Source: Oceanospirillaceae bacterium (GTDB taxonomy: Bacteria; Pseudomonadota; Gammaproteobacteria; Pseudomonadales; Balneatricaceae). From it: 43,931 nucleotides of DNA. Below are positions 17,497 to 25,879 of this stretch, piece after piece; position 1 is the first letter of the stretch, and each line of letters opens with the position of its first letter. Made by a program: the position numbers and the translations under genes. The notes under the pieces were generated by a model. The model had not been told where the DNA came from and did no database searches. It was given only the letters and a program-made list of their open reading frames with translations. The stretch is from the NCBI GenBank assembly GCA_013215445.1, contig JABSRA010000039.1, positions 1 through 43,931 on the forward strand, read 5' to 3'.

Positions 17497-18369
17497 ATGA
17501 CTGATTTGACCATAGCAACACACAGCGGTAATTTTCATGCGGACGATGTTTTTAGTATCGCTGCACTTAAAAGTATACTTCCCCCGTTTAAACTCATACG
17601 TACCCGTGACTTAGGCCTTATTGCTAAGGCCGACATAGTCGTGGACGTCGGCGGTGAATACAACCCTGACACCGGCCGTTTTGATCATCATCAACGCGGG
17701 GGCGCAGGTGGACGCGAAAATGGTATTCCATACTCTTCATTTGGTTTGGTCTGGCAGAAATATGGTTTAGCCCTCTGTAAGGGCAATCGTGAAGTGGCCA
17801 ATGCTGTGGATGCAGGTTTAGTATCAACTATTGATGCCATTGATTGTGGTCATGTAGAAGGTGTTGCTAAAGGCATTAGCCTCAGCCACACGATTTCAAT
17901 GTTTAACCCTACATGGCAAGAAGATAGTGATTTTGACCACTGCTTTGATCAAGCGGTGGGTTTTGCCTCACAACTTTTGCTGCGTTTTATTGCCACCGCT
18001 GAAGGGGGGCTCAACGCGAAGGCGATTGTGGCGAAAGCGATTGATAATGCGCAAGATCCAAGAGTCATCGTATTAGAAAAATATACGCCTTGGAAAAAAA
18101 CAGTTCACGCTCTGTCTGATCAAGCGCTATTCATGGTTTATCCGTCTCTGTCGGGTCAATGGATGCTGCAAACGGTGCCTGTTGAACCCGGCTCATTTGA
18201 AGATCGAAAATCACTGCCTAAAGCTTGGGCTGGTTTATCTGATCAAGCCTTTAAAGACCTGATCGATATTGATGACGCTATGTTTTGCCATAATGGTCTG
18301 TTTATTGCGGGCGCAGCATCCTTTGCCAGTATTATGAAAATGGCGGCGATCTCGCTTGAACAGCAATAA
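17497..18369 (+). CDS. MYG1 family (UPF0160) DHH-like exonuclease
   Basis: 290 residues of the MYG1 family. The human member is a 3'-to-5' RNA exonuclease; bacterial members are little studied. Metal-binding motifs typical of DHH-type phosphoesterases are present: H9-S-G-N-F-H14-A-D-D near the N-terminus, V-D-V-G-G near 50-54, F-D-H-H-Q-R-G-G near 62-69, and I-D-A-I-D-C-G near 111-117. The C-terminal half is the family-specific domain. No signal peptide, so cytoplasmic. A purine-rich stretch precedes the ATG but no textbook Shine-Dalgarno. A Rho-like ATPase gene starts 30 nt downstream on the same strand; the two are likely co-transcribed, which would link an RNA-degrading and an RNA-translocating activity. 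Confidence 0.88.
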   Translation: MTDLTIATHSGNFHADDVFSIAALKSILPPFKLIRTRDLGLIAKADIVVDVGGEYNPDTGRFDHHQRGGAGGRENGIPYSSFGLVWQKYGLALCKGNREVANAVDAGLVSTIDAIDCGHVEGVAKGISLSHTISMFNPTWQEDSDFDHCFDQAVGFASQLLLRFIATAEGGLNAKAIVAKAIDNAQDPRVIVLEKYTPWKKTVHALSDQALFMVYPSLSGQWMLQTVPVEPGSFEDRKSLPKAWAGLSDQAFKDLIDIDDAMFCHNGLFIAGAASFASIMKMAAISLEQQ

Positions 18370-18399
18370 ATTTAATTTTTAGAATTATAAATCGAGCTC

Positions 18400-19344
18400 A
18401 TGATGAGAAAAACATTATCTTTAAAAGTTAAAAGAAACAAAGATGTCAAACCTGTCGATAAAGTGGCTAAAAATGACACTCACAAAGATCCAAAGAAGCG
18501 TTTTTTAGAGGGTATAGCCGTTCACCCTACGCAGCGTATTCGCCTAGAATTAGGCTCTAAACAATTTACTGCCCGCGCATTAGATTTGATCACGCCCATC
18601 GGCAAGGGTCAGCGAGGTTTGATTGTTGCTCCACCGGGTTGCGGCAAAACCACCATGTTGAAACATATTTGTCAGGCGGTGGGAGATGCGTATCCCGAGA
18701 TAAAGCTATATGCATTACTGATTGATGAGCGACCTGAAGAAGTGACCGATTTTAAGCGTAGTGTCTCTGCAGAAGTGCACGCCTCATCCTCTGATCAGAG
18801 CTATGAGCAACATGTACGGGTGGCCAATGAACTGCTCAGTACCGCCTGTAAACAAGCGGGCGAAGGCCATGATGTGATGATTGTTATTGACTCTCTCACT
18901 AGGCTATCACGAGTGCATAATGCAGAGCGCAAGAGTAGTGGTCGTACTATGTCAGGTGGACTCGATGCTAGAGCCCTAGAAATACCGCGAAAAATGTTTG
19001 GTGCGGCGAGAAAGATTGAGAATGGTGGCTCGCTAACTATTCTGGCGACTATACTGGTGGATACGGGTAGCCGTATGGATGATGTGATCTATGAAGAATT
19101 CAAAGGCACGGGTAATATGGAAATCGTTTTATCACGGGATATTGCCTATCAGCGGATTTATCCGGCCTTAGATATTGCCAAAAGTAGTACGCGTCGCGAA
19201 GAGCTACTATTGAGCGCTAAAGATCTTAAAAAAATAACGACATTACGCCGTGAGCTTATCGGTCTTAATCCCGTAACCAGCGCGCAAAAACTGGTGGATT
19301 TGTTCGAGCAATATCCAACCAATGCAGAGTTGCTGGGCGAGTAG
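18400..19344 (+). CDS. Rho paralogue lacking the N-terminal RNA-binding domain
   Basis: 314 residues that align with only the C-terminal ATPase half of transcription terminator Rho (E. coli Rho is 419 aa). The normal helical and cold-shock-like RNA-binding region (about 125 residues) is replaced by a lysine-rich tail of about 33. The motor is intact: Walker A A-P-P-G-C-G-K-T with K83, catalytic glutamate and arginine valve E110-R111 in I-D-E-R-P-E-E, Walker B V-I-D-S, R-loop lysine K235 in E-E-F-K-G-T-G-N, and arginine finger R252 in Y-Q-R-I-Y-P. Q-loop residues differ from E. coli. It is full-length at the C-terminus with a clean reading frame, so it is a designed short form rather than a recent truncation. 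Start is ATG 18400 or 18403. The main rho gene should lie elsewhere. Confidence 0.88.
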   Translation: MMRKTLSLKVKRNKDVKPVDKVAKNDTHKDPKKRFLEGIAVHPTQRIRLELGSKQFTARALDLITPIGKGQRGLIVAPPGCGKTTMLKHICQAVGDAYPEIKLYALLIDERPEEVTDFKRSVSAEVHASSSDQSYEQHVRVANELLSTACKQAGEGHDVMIVIDSLTRLSRVHNAERKSSGRTMSGGLDARALEIPRKMFGAARKIENGGSLTILATILVDTGSRMDDVIYEEFKGTGNMEIVLSRDIAYQRIYPALDIAKSSTRREELLLSAKDLKKITTLRRELIGLNPVTSAQKLVDLFEQYPTNAELLGE

Positions 19345-20024
19345 TCGACAGGTTGGCAAGCCCGATGCATGTCAGTATGCCAGTGTCTGGGCATTGATTT
19401 TTTTTGAAAACCGTTACATATATGCCATTGTGAGCAGACTGTTGAGTACTTTGACTAAGCCGAATATTACCCCCCAACCACTGCTGCTCTAGCCTGCTGC
19501 TGGTTTTTACAGGCTTTTATTACTCAATTAGTCGGAACCTTCAGTACGCCTATCAATCTTATAAAATCAGTAAAAAAAACAGATAGCGGCATCATTACGG
19601 CATTATATGCAACAGCTAAACTAAATGTCCCAATCTTTTCTGTGAGTGTATTCTCAACCGGCCGCAGCATGTTTTCTCCCTTGGTGGTGTAGCTGATGAG
19701 GAATAAGTAGCTTTAATCCTGACGATGTTTGGTGAACGCTGCAGCCTAATTCTTTACTTTACAGAGCGTCTGTTGGATAGCCACTCTTGGTGGCTCTCTC
19801 ATCCTATTGCGATGAATCAGGTAGAATCTAAATTATCAGGGACAGATTTCCCGCCCCTTTTAGCATGAGCTAGTTTGCCAGCTGTTCACCCAATGATGGG
19901 ACTTGCACCTCGTATGTTTATTGATGACAACTATCACTGTGTATCAATGAATGTATAATCAAATCGTATCAACAGTGATATAAATCATGGAAGTTAATGT
20001 TTTCAATACAATGAGGAAGCAATT
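19345..20024. other. 680-nt intergenic region before the peroxiredoxin gene
   Basis: No credible ORF. A small AGCCAC/GTGGCT hairpin lies around 19784-19800. The last 100 nt hold a TATAAT box flanked by a 9-bp inverted repeat, listed separately. No clear terminator for the Rho-like gene was found. Confidence 0.4.
19932..19980 (+). promoter_or_regulatory. Possible promoter/operator of the peroxiredoxin gene
   Basis: A perfect -10 hexamer TATAAT sits at 19954-19959, about 65 nt before the peroxiredoxin ATG. It is bracketed by TATCACTGT (19932-19940) and its exact complement ACAGTGATA (19972-19980). A repeat straddling the -10 could bind a repressor. It does not match the OxyR spacing I know, and no good -35 is visible at 17 nt. 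Confidence 0.35.
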
Positions 20025-20684
20025 ATGTCTCTTAGAATCAACGATCAAGCACCAAATTTTACCGCTAATACCACCCAAGGTAGTCTAGATTTTCATCAGT
20101 GGCTTGGGGACGGGTGGGGTATTTTATTCTCTCATCCAAAGGATTTTACGCCAGTATGTACCACTGAATTAGGTTATGTTGCCAAGTTAAAACCGGAATT
20201 TGAGAAACGCAATTGTAAAGTGATAGGTTTGAGCATAGATGCCCTTGACGCCCATGGTGGCTGGATCAAAGATATTGAAGAGAGCCAGAGCTGCAGTGTT
20301 GATTTTCCAATGATTGGCGATACCGACCTAAAAGTGGCGAAACTCTATAACATGTTTCCAGCGGACGAGACTGGCTCGGCAGAAAATCGCACCGCGATGA
20401 CCAATGCTACGGTCAGGACCGTCTATGTGATAGGGCCAGATAAAAATATTAAACTGATGATGACTTATCCAATGACCACGGGTCGTAACTTCGATGAAAT
20501 TCTCAGAGTGATAGATTCTATGCAATTAACCGCCGCCCATAAAGTAGCGACCCCGGTTAATTGGCAACCTGGTGAAGACGTTATCATCGTGCCTTCAATA
20601 TCCAATGAGGAAGCTAAAGAAAAATATCCCGATGGCTGGAAAACGGTCACTCCTTATTTGCGACTAGTGAAACAACCTGCATAA
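20025..20684 (+). CDS. 1-Cys peroxiredoxin (Prx6 type)
   Basis: Reduces hydrogen peroxide and organic peroxides in the cytoplasm. 219 residues, the normal Prx6 length, with the AhpC/TSA domain followed by the 1-Cys C-terminal domain (about 155-215). The peroxidatic cysteine is C45 in D-F-T-P-V-C-T-T-E, with the supporting Pro, Thr and later Arg residues of the family. Two other cysteines (in R-N-C-K and Q-S-C-S) are not at a resolving-Cys position. A GAGGAAG site 5 nt before the ATG fixes the start. It stands alone between long non-coding regions; regulation is unknown apart from the inverted repeat at the promoter. Confidence 0.94.
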   Translation: MSLRINDQAPNFTANTTQGSLDFHQWLGDGWGILFSHPKDFTPVCTTELGYVAKLKPEFEKRNCKVIGLSIDALDAHGGWIKDIEESQSCSVDFPMIGDTDLKVAKLYNMFPADETGSAENRTAMTNATVRTVYVIGPDKNIKLMMTYPMTTGRNFDEILRVIDSMQLTAAHKVATPVNWQPGEDVIIVPSISNEEAKEKYPDGWKTVTPYLRLVKQPA

Positions 20685-21298
20685 TCCGTTTTTATCGGTA
20701 ACGCTTTGCCAGTAGATACTGGCAAGGATATTCTTTTTTATGGAGACTGTACTGGGGCATATTAATTTAGAATGCCCTAGTTTAGCCTGCTTCTTTGCTG
20801 AATTTAGCTCTGGTTTTGCCGATGATGGCTCACCCTATCTTCTGTGGTATTGGCTGCAGTCTCCAAGTTGGTTGATCGTTTAGGGCATAGGCCTTGGCCA
20901 AATCAATCCTCTGAGACTGTCTTTAGCAACCCTGGCCCTACAACCCACACCATGACCTGGCTTCCTGTACGCCTAATAGTCCGTGGCGGCATTAGAGAAG
21001 ATATCTGTCACACTAGCATTGAACAGTAGATTGTCTTAGTGGCAGCAACATTAGCGCCGCGTGGATCTGAAAAATAACAGCAAACGCCTCGGAATAAACT
21101 CAGGGTTAGCAAGGAACACAACGCTTTTAATTCCTCTGTGGTGGGGTTTTAAATATGTCGAAGAGTGTCGTTAAAATAGTTATTTGACCGTTTTTTTAGA
21201 TAATTAAATCTTAATGACTCACATTTTATAATGGTTGATATACTGTAAAATCATTGAGTACTAGCGGGTCACTCATTTTAAATATTAAGGGAATATAA
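20685..21298. other. Non-coding region between peroxiredoxin and LEA lipoprotein genes
   Basis: About 610 nt. It opens with a hairpin listed as the peroxiredoxin terminator. A 61-codon frame at 20844-21029 has no ribosome site and no recognisable product and is not called. The last 120 nt are AT-rich, as expected for the lipoprotein promoter. Confidence 0.4.
20706..20737 (+). terminator. Probable peroxiredoxin terminator
   Basis: A perfect 8-bp stem TTGCCAGT (20706-20713) / ACTGGCAA (20718-20725) with an AGAT tetraloop lies about 20 nt after the stop codon. A T-rich run begins six bases later. The gap before the T-run weakens the call. Confidence 0.5.
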
Positions 21299-21766
21299 AT
21301 GAAAAAATACTTAGGAATTATTTTGTTGTCTATGGCTTTATTCGGCTGTCAATCCAATGTAATCAGTGAAGGTCTTAGTAGCTTAGTAGCAGCACCTGAA
21401 ATTAAAGGGGTTGCGCTCAAATCATTTTCTGTCGAAGAGCAGAGAGTGGTATTTGATGTCACGCTTTACAACCCAAATATTTATCCGCTACCTATCTCTG
21501 GACTCAGTGGTGATATCGAACTCAATCAAATTGCGATTGGCTCTATGGCGGTAAACGCTGATGAAATGATTGGGGCACAAGAGACCCAAGTGGTGACATT
21601 GCCTATTCAATTAGATACCAAGGCGATTACCAGTGCCGCAACCTCCATCTTCACCACACAGCAGGCTAACTATAGCTTCAAAGGTAGTATTGAAACAGCG
21701 GCGGGGACGCTGCCTATCTCTAAACAGGGAAAACTATCAATAGGTGATATTCTCTCGGTTTTATAA
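21299..21766 (+). CDS. LEA type 2 (WHy domain) lipoprotein
   Basis: 155 residues with a lipoprotein signal (M-K-K-Y start, lipobox L-F-G-C, Cys17). The mature part is one LEA14/WHy beta-sandwich domain (about 30-150). The family hallmark is the phrase V-V-F-D-V-T-L-Y-N-P-N near 50-60 followed by L-P-I-S-G-L-S-G. Such domains are linked to desiccation and stress tolerance in plants and to envelope stress in some bacteria; here the role is inferred only. GGGA about 7 nt upstream supports the start. It converges on the glutathione transferase gene. Confidence 0.85.
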   Translation: MKKYLGIILLSMALFGCQSNVISEGLSSLVAAPEIKGVALKSFSVEEQRVVFDVTLYNPNIYPLPISGLSGDIELNQIAIGSMAVNADEMIGAQETQVVTLPIQLDTKAITSAATSIFTTQQANYSFKGSIETAAGTLPISKQGKLSIGDILSVL

Positions 21767-21792
21767 TCTTGGCAGCACTCGCAGGTAATTGA

Positions 21793-21830
21793 GGGCAGCT
21801 TTAAAGCTGTCCGTTAGTTGTTTTCTTTAG
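21793..21830. terminator. Possible shared terminator of converging genes
   Basis: A 14-bp palindrome CAGCTTTAAAGCTG (21796-21809), extended by two to three pairs on each side, is followed on the plus strand by GTTAGTTGTTTTCTTTA. It lies between the converging LEA lipoprotein and glutathione transferase genes and may end both transcripts. Confidence 0.4.
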
Positions 21831-21838
21831 TTTAACCG

Positions 21839-22504
21839 TTAAAGAAAAGTGCAGGGGGCCCCCTCACTCCACAATTGATGTTTAGTCATCATTCTCGCAT
21901 ACAGCTGACTTTGTAATTGGGTGCTTAGCCAGGCTTTTACTTTAGGGTAGGGTGCTGTTGCAAACCATTTTCGATCAACACGAGCAAACTGGCGCATAAA
22001 GGGAATGAGCGAATAGTCGGCTAAACTCGCGCGCTTGCCAACAAAAAAGCCGTTAACGGTTAAACGCTGCTCCAACTCTGCGATAAATACTTCACATTGT
22101 TGACGCCAGTGACTTTCGCTATCGCGATGATAGCGTTTAGCGGCTCGGTACTGTTCCAGGGGATGTTTAAATTCATCATCAGTGCGCTGCACTAACTGGA
22201 TGATTTCTTTGTGGGTAGTGGGTTGATCCCGATGCAATAACTGCTTGGGATCATTTTGCGTTAGTGCCCAGAGCATGATATCAATACTTTGATCAATGAC
22301 CGTACCGTCGGCTAAGACCAATACCGGCACCGTGCCTTTAGCTGAGGCTTTCAGCATCGCCTGGGGTTTATCTTTAAGGGTGATGGCGCGGACCACAATG
22401 CTTTGCTCAGAGAGCAGTAACGCCAGTCGAGCCCGCATCGCATACGGGCAGTTTTGTAGTGAGTAGAGGATTGGCGGGTGATTGGACTCACACGTTTCGA
22501 TCAT
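21839..22504 (-). CDS. Glutathione S-transferase family protein
   Basis: 221 residues: an N-terminal thioredoxin-like domain (about 11-85) with the active-site motif N-C-P-Y-A-M-R (Cys19), and an all-helical C-terminal domain (95-215). A cysteine at this position, as in omega-class and Grx2-like proteins, favours thiol transfer or deglutathionylation over classic conjugation. The V-P-V-L glutathione-contact turn is near 59-62 and the S-I-D-I-M motif near 73-77. Its ATG overlaps the stop of the U32 gene (ATGA), so the two are translationally coupled. Partner function unknown. Confidence 0.85.
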   Translation of the reverse strand: MIETCESNHPPILYSLQNCPYAMRARLALLLSEQSIVVRAITLKDKPQAMLKASAKGTVPVLVLADGTVIDQSIDIMLWALTQNDPKQLLHRDQPTTHKEIIQLVQRTDDEFKHPLEQYRAAKRYHRDSESHWRQQCEVFIAELEQRLTVNGFFVGKRASLADYSLIPFMRQFARVDRKWFATAPYPKVKAWLSTQLQSQLYARMMTKHQLWSEGAPCTFL

Positions 22505-24798
22505 AATCCCTGGCGATACTGGGCATTGGTTTTGATGCTGACCATATGATTGAGATGAGCCTGAGCAGCTGTATTGATTTCGCTATTGGCGCTGAGTGCA
22601 TTTTCAAAATGTTTGAGCAATTGCAACTTATCTAACTTCTCTTTAGAGCCACTGCCGATATCGGTGAGATCAATAAAGAACTCATCAAAGACATCTGCCA
22701 AATCGTTGATGATTTCCAAGTTTAAAAACTGTTCGTGGTTATAGATGCTTGGATAGCCACCTCTTTGTTTGTCCACGGCAAAGGACACGCCTTTGACATT
22801 GGTAATGGTGGTGGCCTTAGTGCAGGAGAGCATACAATTGTCTTCAATGGTCGGTTTCTTACAGCCCACGGTTTGTTGGAAGAAACACTGACGGCTGACC
22901 ATCATCAAAATAGGGTGATAGATGCTGTAAACCATTTTGAAATTTTCAGGACGTGCTAGGTTTTTGATTTGCTGACGATTTATTTCATTGGAAATAAAGG
23001 CACCGGCACAATTTAACTCTTCTTTTAAGGTCATTAAAGCATAGGAGTTGGTGGTGTTTAAAAACGGCCCGGCGATCCACTCAATGCCCATTTTATTAGC
23101 CACATAGGCAATGCCAGTATTGTTGCTGACAATTTTTTTAGGTCTAACTTGCTCAAGTATCTGCACCGCTGCAAGGTAGTCTTTGCCAATTAAAACAGCG
23201 GGAAACCAAGGAATAAGTTTCGGGTTAGTCTTGAGGATGTCACTGTATTTCGGCGATTCTTTTCGATAACTTTCAGGGAGTTTGAAGTAAACATCCGCAT
23301 CAGTTGCATCGGCCAGATAAAAGTCTTTGGCGTCGCTGATTAAAATAGACAAGCTGGGCTTATTGCCGTTTTGAGCATTGTTAAGCTTGGGTTGCGAAAT
23401 TAATTTAGGTAGATCAACTGGGGCAATCACCGCTGTGTCGTCGTTGAGGCGAAATGCCACTTGCTTTCGAAGCTGAGTTAATTCTTTAAAGGGGATACTT
23501 AGCCCCTGGGCCATCGCACTGCAGTCAAAGTGTTCAATCTGATAATCTGCATTATTAAAAACTTTAAAGCGTTTTTCTAAAGTGGCCCGATCTAATGGCG
23601 ATTTCTCGGAGCGGATTAAGGCTGACGTCGAGGTTGCAACAATAGCTGCATGGGAATTTTTGGTCTGCGCCTCAATGATAACCGTTACCGTCAGAGGCTG
23701 GTTTAGTTCACCTGAAAACTTAATGGTTAACTTCTGTTTGGCAATGCTGAGGAATTTAATCTTATCTTCGAGTGTGGCGCCAAGCGCTTGTCTATCGGTA
23801 TAAAGTGTTTGGGTTACATCTTGAATCTGTACCACAGAAATAGCATTACTGCTGTGGATCGCATGTGTCACGCTGTGATCGCGAGGGTTATCAATAAACA
23901 TGTCCTTGCTTAAATTACCGGTTAAGAAGGAGTTGGTGAAATCGCGATTAAATACTTTATGTAAATTCGAATCATCTTCACGCAGTTTACCGGTCTCAAT
24001 AAATTGATTGATATTTTTACGCCAGCTATCAACCACGGTATACACGTAGTGAGCACCTTTAATGCGCCCTTCGATTTTTAGTGAATCGACACCTGCCTCG
24101 ACCAGTTGTGGTAGATCAAAATACGCCGAGTTATCCTTTAAATTTAACGGAAATCGATTACCCGTTTTGCCCGGCTCATATTCATCGCGACACGCCTGAC
24201 TACAGCGGCCACGATTACCTGAGTTACCGACACTGACCGAACTTGAATAACATTGACCTGAAAAGGCGATGCATAAAGCGCCGTGTACAAATACTTCCGT
24301 TAATATTTGGTGTTCATGGGCGAGGGCAGTTAATGACTTGATCTCTTGCAGATTAAGTTCGCGAGACAAATTAACCCGCGACGCTCCGACTTGATTTAAG
24401 AATAAAATTTGCCCGGGGTTGTGGGTGGTCATCTGCGTAGATGCGTGGATATCTAAGCTGGGGAAATATTTTTTAACCAGATTGAAAATGCCTAAGTCTT
24501 GCACAATAATGCCGTCAATTCTGGTATTGACTAACTTGTTCAGTAACTTAAATAAGGTCGCCATCTCCTGCTCGAGAATGACCACGTTAATAGTCAAAAA
24601 AATCTCGCAATTAAATTTATGGGCGAGGCGAATCACACCAGTCAGTTCATCGAAAGATAAATTAGAGGCTCGATTGCGCGCATTGAAGGTATCTAGGCCA
24701 CAATATACCGCATTGGCACCAGAGACAATGGCGGCTTTAATGGCTTCCACATCACCACCGGGGGCTAATAATTCAATCTTTTGCGTTGCTGTGCTCAT
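22501..24798 (-). CDS. U32 family protein, RlhA-like, with DUF3656
   Basis: 765 residues. The N-terminal half is a U32 TIM-barrel-like domain. It has L-L-A-P-G-G-D-V-E-A near 10-19 and the four-cysteine cluster C176, C183, C199, C203 that is expected to hold an iron-sulfur cluster. DUF3656 follows (about 355-460), and then a second, diverged U32-like segment with its own cysteines (C-x-L-S-C near 660). E. coli RlhA (YdcP, 653 aa), which hydroxylates C2501 of 23S rRNA, has U32 plus DUF3656. This protein is about 110 residues longer, so orthology is likely but not certain; other U32 proteins act on tRNA or ubiquinone. The ATG has no strong ribosome site. It is co-transcribed with the downstream glutathione transferase. 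Confidence 0.82.
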   Translation of the reverse strand: MSTATQKIELLAPGGDVEAIKAAIVSGANAVYCGLDTFNARNRASNLSFDELTGVIRLAHKFNCEIFLTINVVILEQEMATLFKLLNKLVNTRIDGIIVQDLGIFNLVKKYFPSLDIHASTQMTTHNPGQILFLNQVGASRVNLSRELNLQEIKSLTALAHEHQILTEVFVHGALCIAFSGQCYSSSVSVGNSGNRGRCSQACRDEYEPGKTGNRFPLNLKDNSAYFDLPQLVEAGVDSLKIEGRIKGAHYVYTVVDSWRKNINQFIETGKLREDDSNLHKVFNRDFTNSFLTGNLSKDMFIDNPRDHSVTHAIHSSNAISVVQIQDVTQTLYTDRQALGATLEDKIKFLSIAKQKLTIKFSGELNQPLTVTVIIEAQTKNSHAAIVATSTSALIRSEKSPLDRATLEKRFKVFNNADYQIEHFDCSAMAQGLSIPFKELTQLRKQVAFRLNDDTAVIAPVDLPKLISQPKLNNAQNGNKPSLSILISDAKDFYLADATDADVYFKLPESYRKESPKYSDILKTNPKLIPWFPAVLIGKDYLAAVQILEQVRPKKIVSNNTGIAYVANKMGIEWIAGPFLNTTNSYALMTLKEELNCAGAFISNEINRQQIKNLARPENFKMVYSIYHPILMMVSRQCFFQQTVGCKKPTIEDNCMLSCTKATTITNVKGVSFAVDKQRGGYPSIYNHEQFLNLEIINDLADVFDEFFIDLTDIGSGSKEKLDKLQLLKHFENALSANSEINTAAQAHLNHMVSIKTNAQYRQGL

Positions 24799-25158
24799 AA
24801 AACTGGTGACACCTAATTCTTGGTTAAACGATAGAGTATTATTGGGCGGGAATTTTAGCTTGAAGTGACGGTTATTGCCATCTATCTATAAGGATATAGG
24901 CGTATTTAATGGCAGTTGAACAATGGCCTGTTTTTAACGTCTAATTGAGGGGAGTCAAGATCAGTGAGAAGATTATATTAACCATTAATGCTAATCATAG
25001 CGGTTAGATTGAGGCTGTTTGCGAGTAATGATTAGTGTTAAGTATTGCGAATGGCAGTCATTCATTAAAGAGCTGTTAATTATAATCACAATTTGATTTT
25101 TTTTAGGTTTTGCAAATTAGTTATTTCACCGGTAATTTAAAAAAAATGAACAACGCTC
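24799..25158. other. Divergent intergenic region between U32 and mer genes
   Basis: About 360 AT-rich nt up to the mer promoter. It should hold the promoter of the U32 gene. I looked for merR or its remains on both strands and saw none. Confidence 0.45.
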
Positions 25159-25190
25159 TTGACTCCGTACCTTGATACGGATGCTAGTAT
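25159..25190 (+). promoter_or_regulatory. MerR-type mer promoter and operator
   Basis: TTGACT (25159-25164) is the -35. It is followed by the dyad CCGTAC-CTTG-ATACGG (25165-25180), nearly identical to the Tn21/Tn501 operator CCGTAC-ATGA-GTACGG. The -10 is CTAGTA or TAGTAT, giving a spacer of 19 or 20 bases. The over-long spacer is the hallmark of MerR activation, in which Hg-bound MerR untwists the DNA. The merT start lies about 36 nt downstream. Confidence 0.85.
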
Positions 25191-25225
25191 CACAGTCATC
25201 AATAATAGCTAAAAAGGGTGTAGTA

Positions 25226-25573
25226 ATGGTCAAAAACACAAGTAATATTCCTCTTGTAGGGGGGGTGGTTGCTGCTATTGGTGCTGGCCTATGTTGTGCG
25301 GGCCCCCTAGTACTCCTACTACTGGGCATCGGTGGCTCCTGGATTGGCGCGCTTACATTATTCGAGCCTTACCGGGCTTTTTTTATTGTAGCGGTGGTGT
25401 TGTTGTTTGGTGTGGCGGGCTGGCAACTGTTTCGTCAACCCCAGCTATGCGACAGCGAGTTGGCCTGTGCTGTGCCCAAGGTACAATATCGACGTAAAGT
25501 CATATTTTGGCTGGCAGCCATATTTTCATTGGTCTTAGTGACTAGCAATTATTGGCTACTGTGGGTCCTGTAG
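25226..25573 (+). CDS. merT: Mercuric ion transporter MerT
   Basis: An inner-membrane protein that brings Hg(II) into the cytoplasm for reduction. The true start is the ATG at 25226 behind AAGGGTG, giving 115 residues (116 in classical MerT); the frame extends further left only through the promoter. Three hydrophobic helices are present. The vicinal pair C23-C24 in the first helix and the cytoplasmic loop cysteines C75 and C81 are all kept. It is the first gene of the operon, followed by merP after 27 nt. Confidence 0.95.
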   Translation: MVKNTSNIPLVGGVVAAIGAGLCCAGPLVLLLLGIGGSWIGALTLFEPYRAFFIVAVVLLFGVAGWQLFRQPQLCDSELACAVPKVQYRRKVIFWLAAIFSLVLVTSNYWLLWVL

Positions 25574-25600
25574 CTATCATTTAAGTGAAAGGTAAACATT

Positions 25601-25876
25601 ATGCAGAAGTTTCTAATCGTGACAGGGTTACTCTTAACCACATTTGGCGCGTTAGCCAAACCACAGACCATTACTTTAGAAGTACCTACCATGAATTGCC
25701 CTATTTGCCCCATTACGGTGACTAAGTCATTGGAAAATGTAGCAGGTGTCATCGATGTTGAAGTCTTATTCGATGAGAAGTTGGCTCAGGTAAATTATGA
25801 TGATGAACTCACCGACCTCAAGGCTCTGATTGAAGCTACCACCAATGCCGGTTATCCCTCCTATGAAAAAGAGTAA
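25601..25876 (+). CDS. merP: Periplasmic mercury-binding protein MerP
   Basis: 91 residues. The signal peptide is cut after A-L-A (about residue 19), followed by one HMA fold. The Hg-binding motif is M-N-C-P-I-C-P with C33 and C36; the classical motif is G-M-T-C-A-A-C, so the residues between the cysteines differ but the pair is intact. It binds Hg(II) in the periplasm and passes it to MerT or MerF. No gap remains before merF: the merF GTG/ATG starts directly at the stop. Confidence 0.95.
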   Translation: MQKFLIVTGLLLTTFGALAKPQTITLEVPTMNCPICPITVTKSLENVAGVIDVEVLFDEKLAQVNYDDELTDLKALIEATTNAGYPSYEKE

Positions 25877-25879
25877 GTG

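Noticed and set aside
20844..21029. 61-codon ORF between peroxiredoxin and LEA lipoprotein
   Set aside because: No ribosome site and no recognisable product.
24799..25158. Hidden merR or merR remnant next to the mer promoter
   Set aside because: Both strands were read; no helix-turn-helix or MerR-like cysteine pattern was found.
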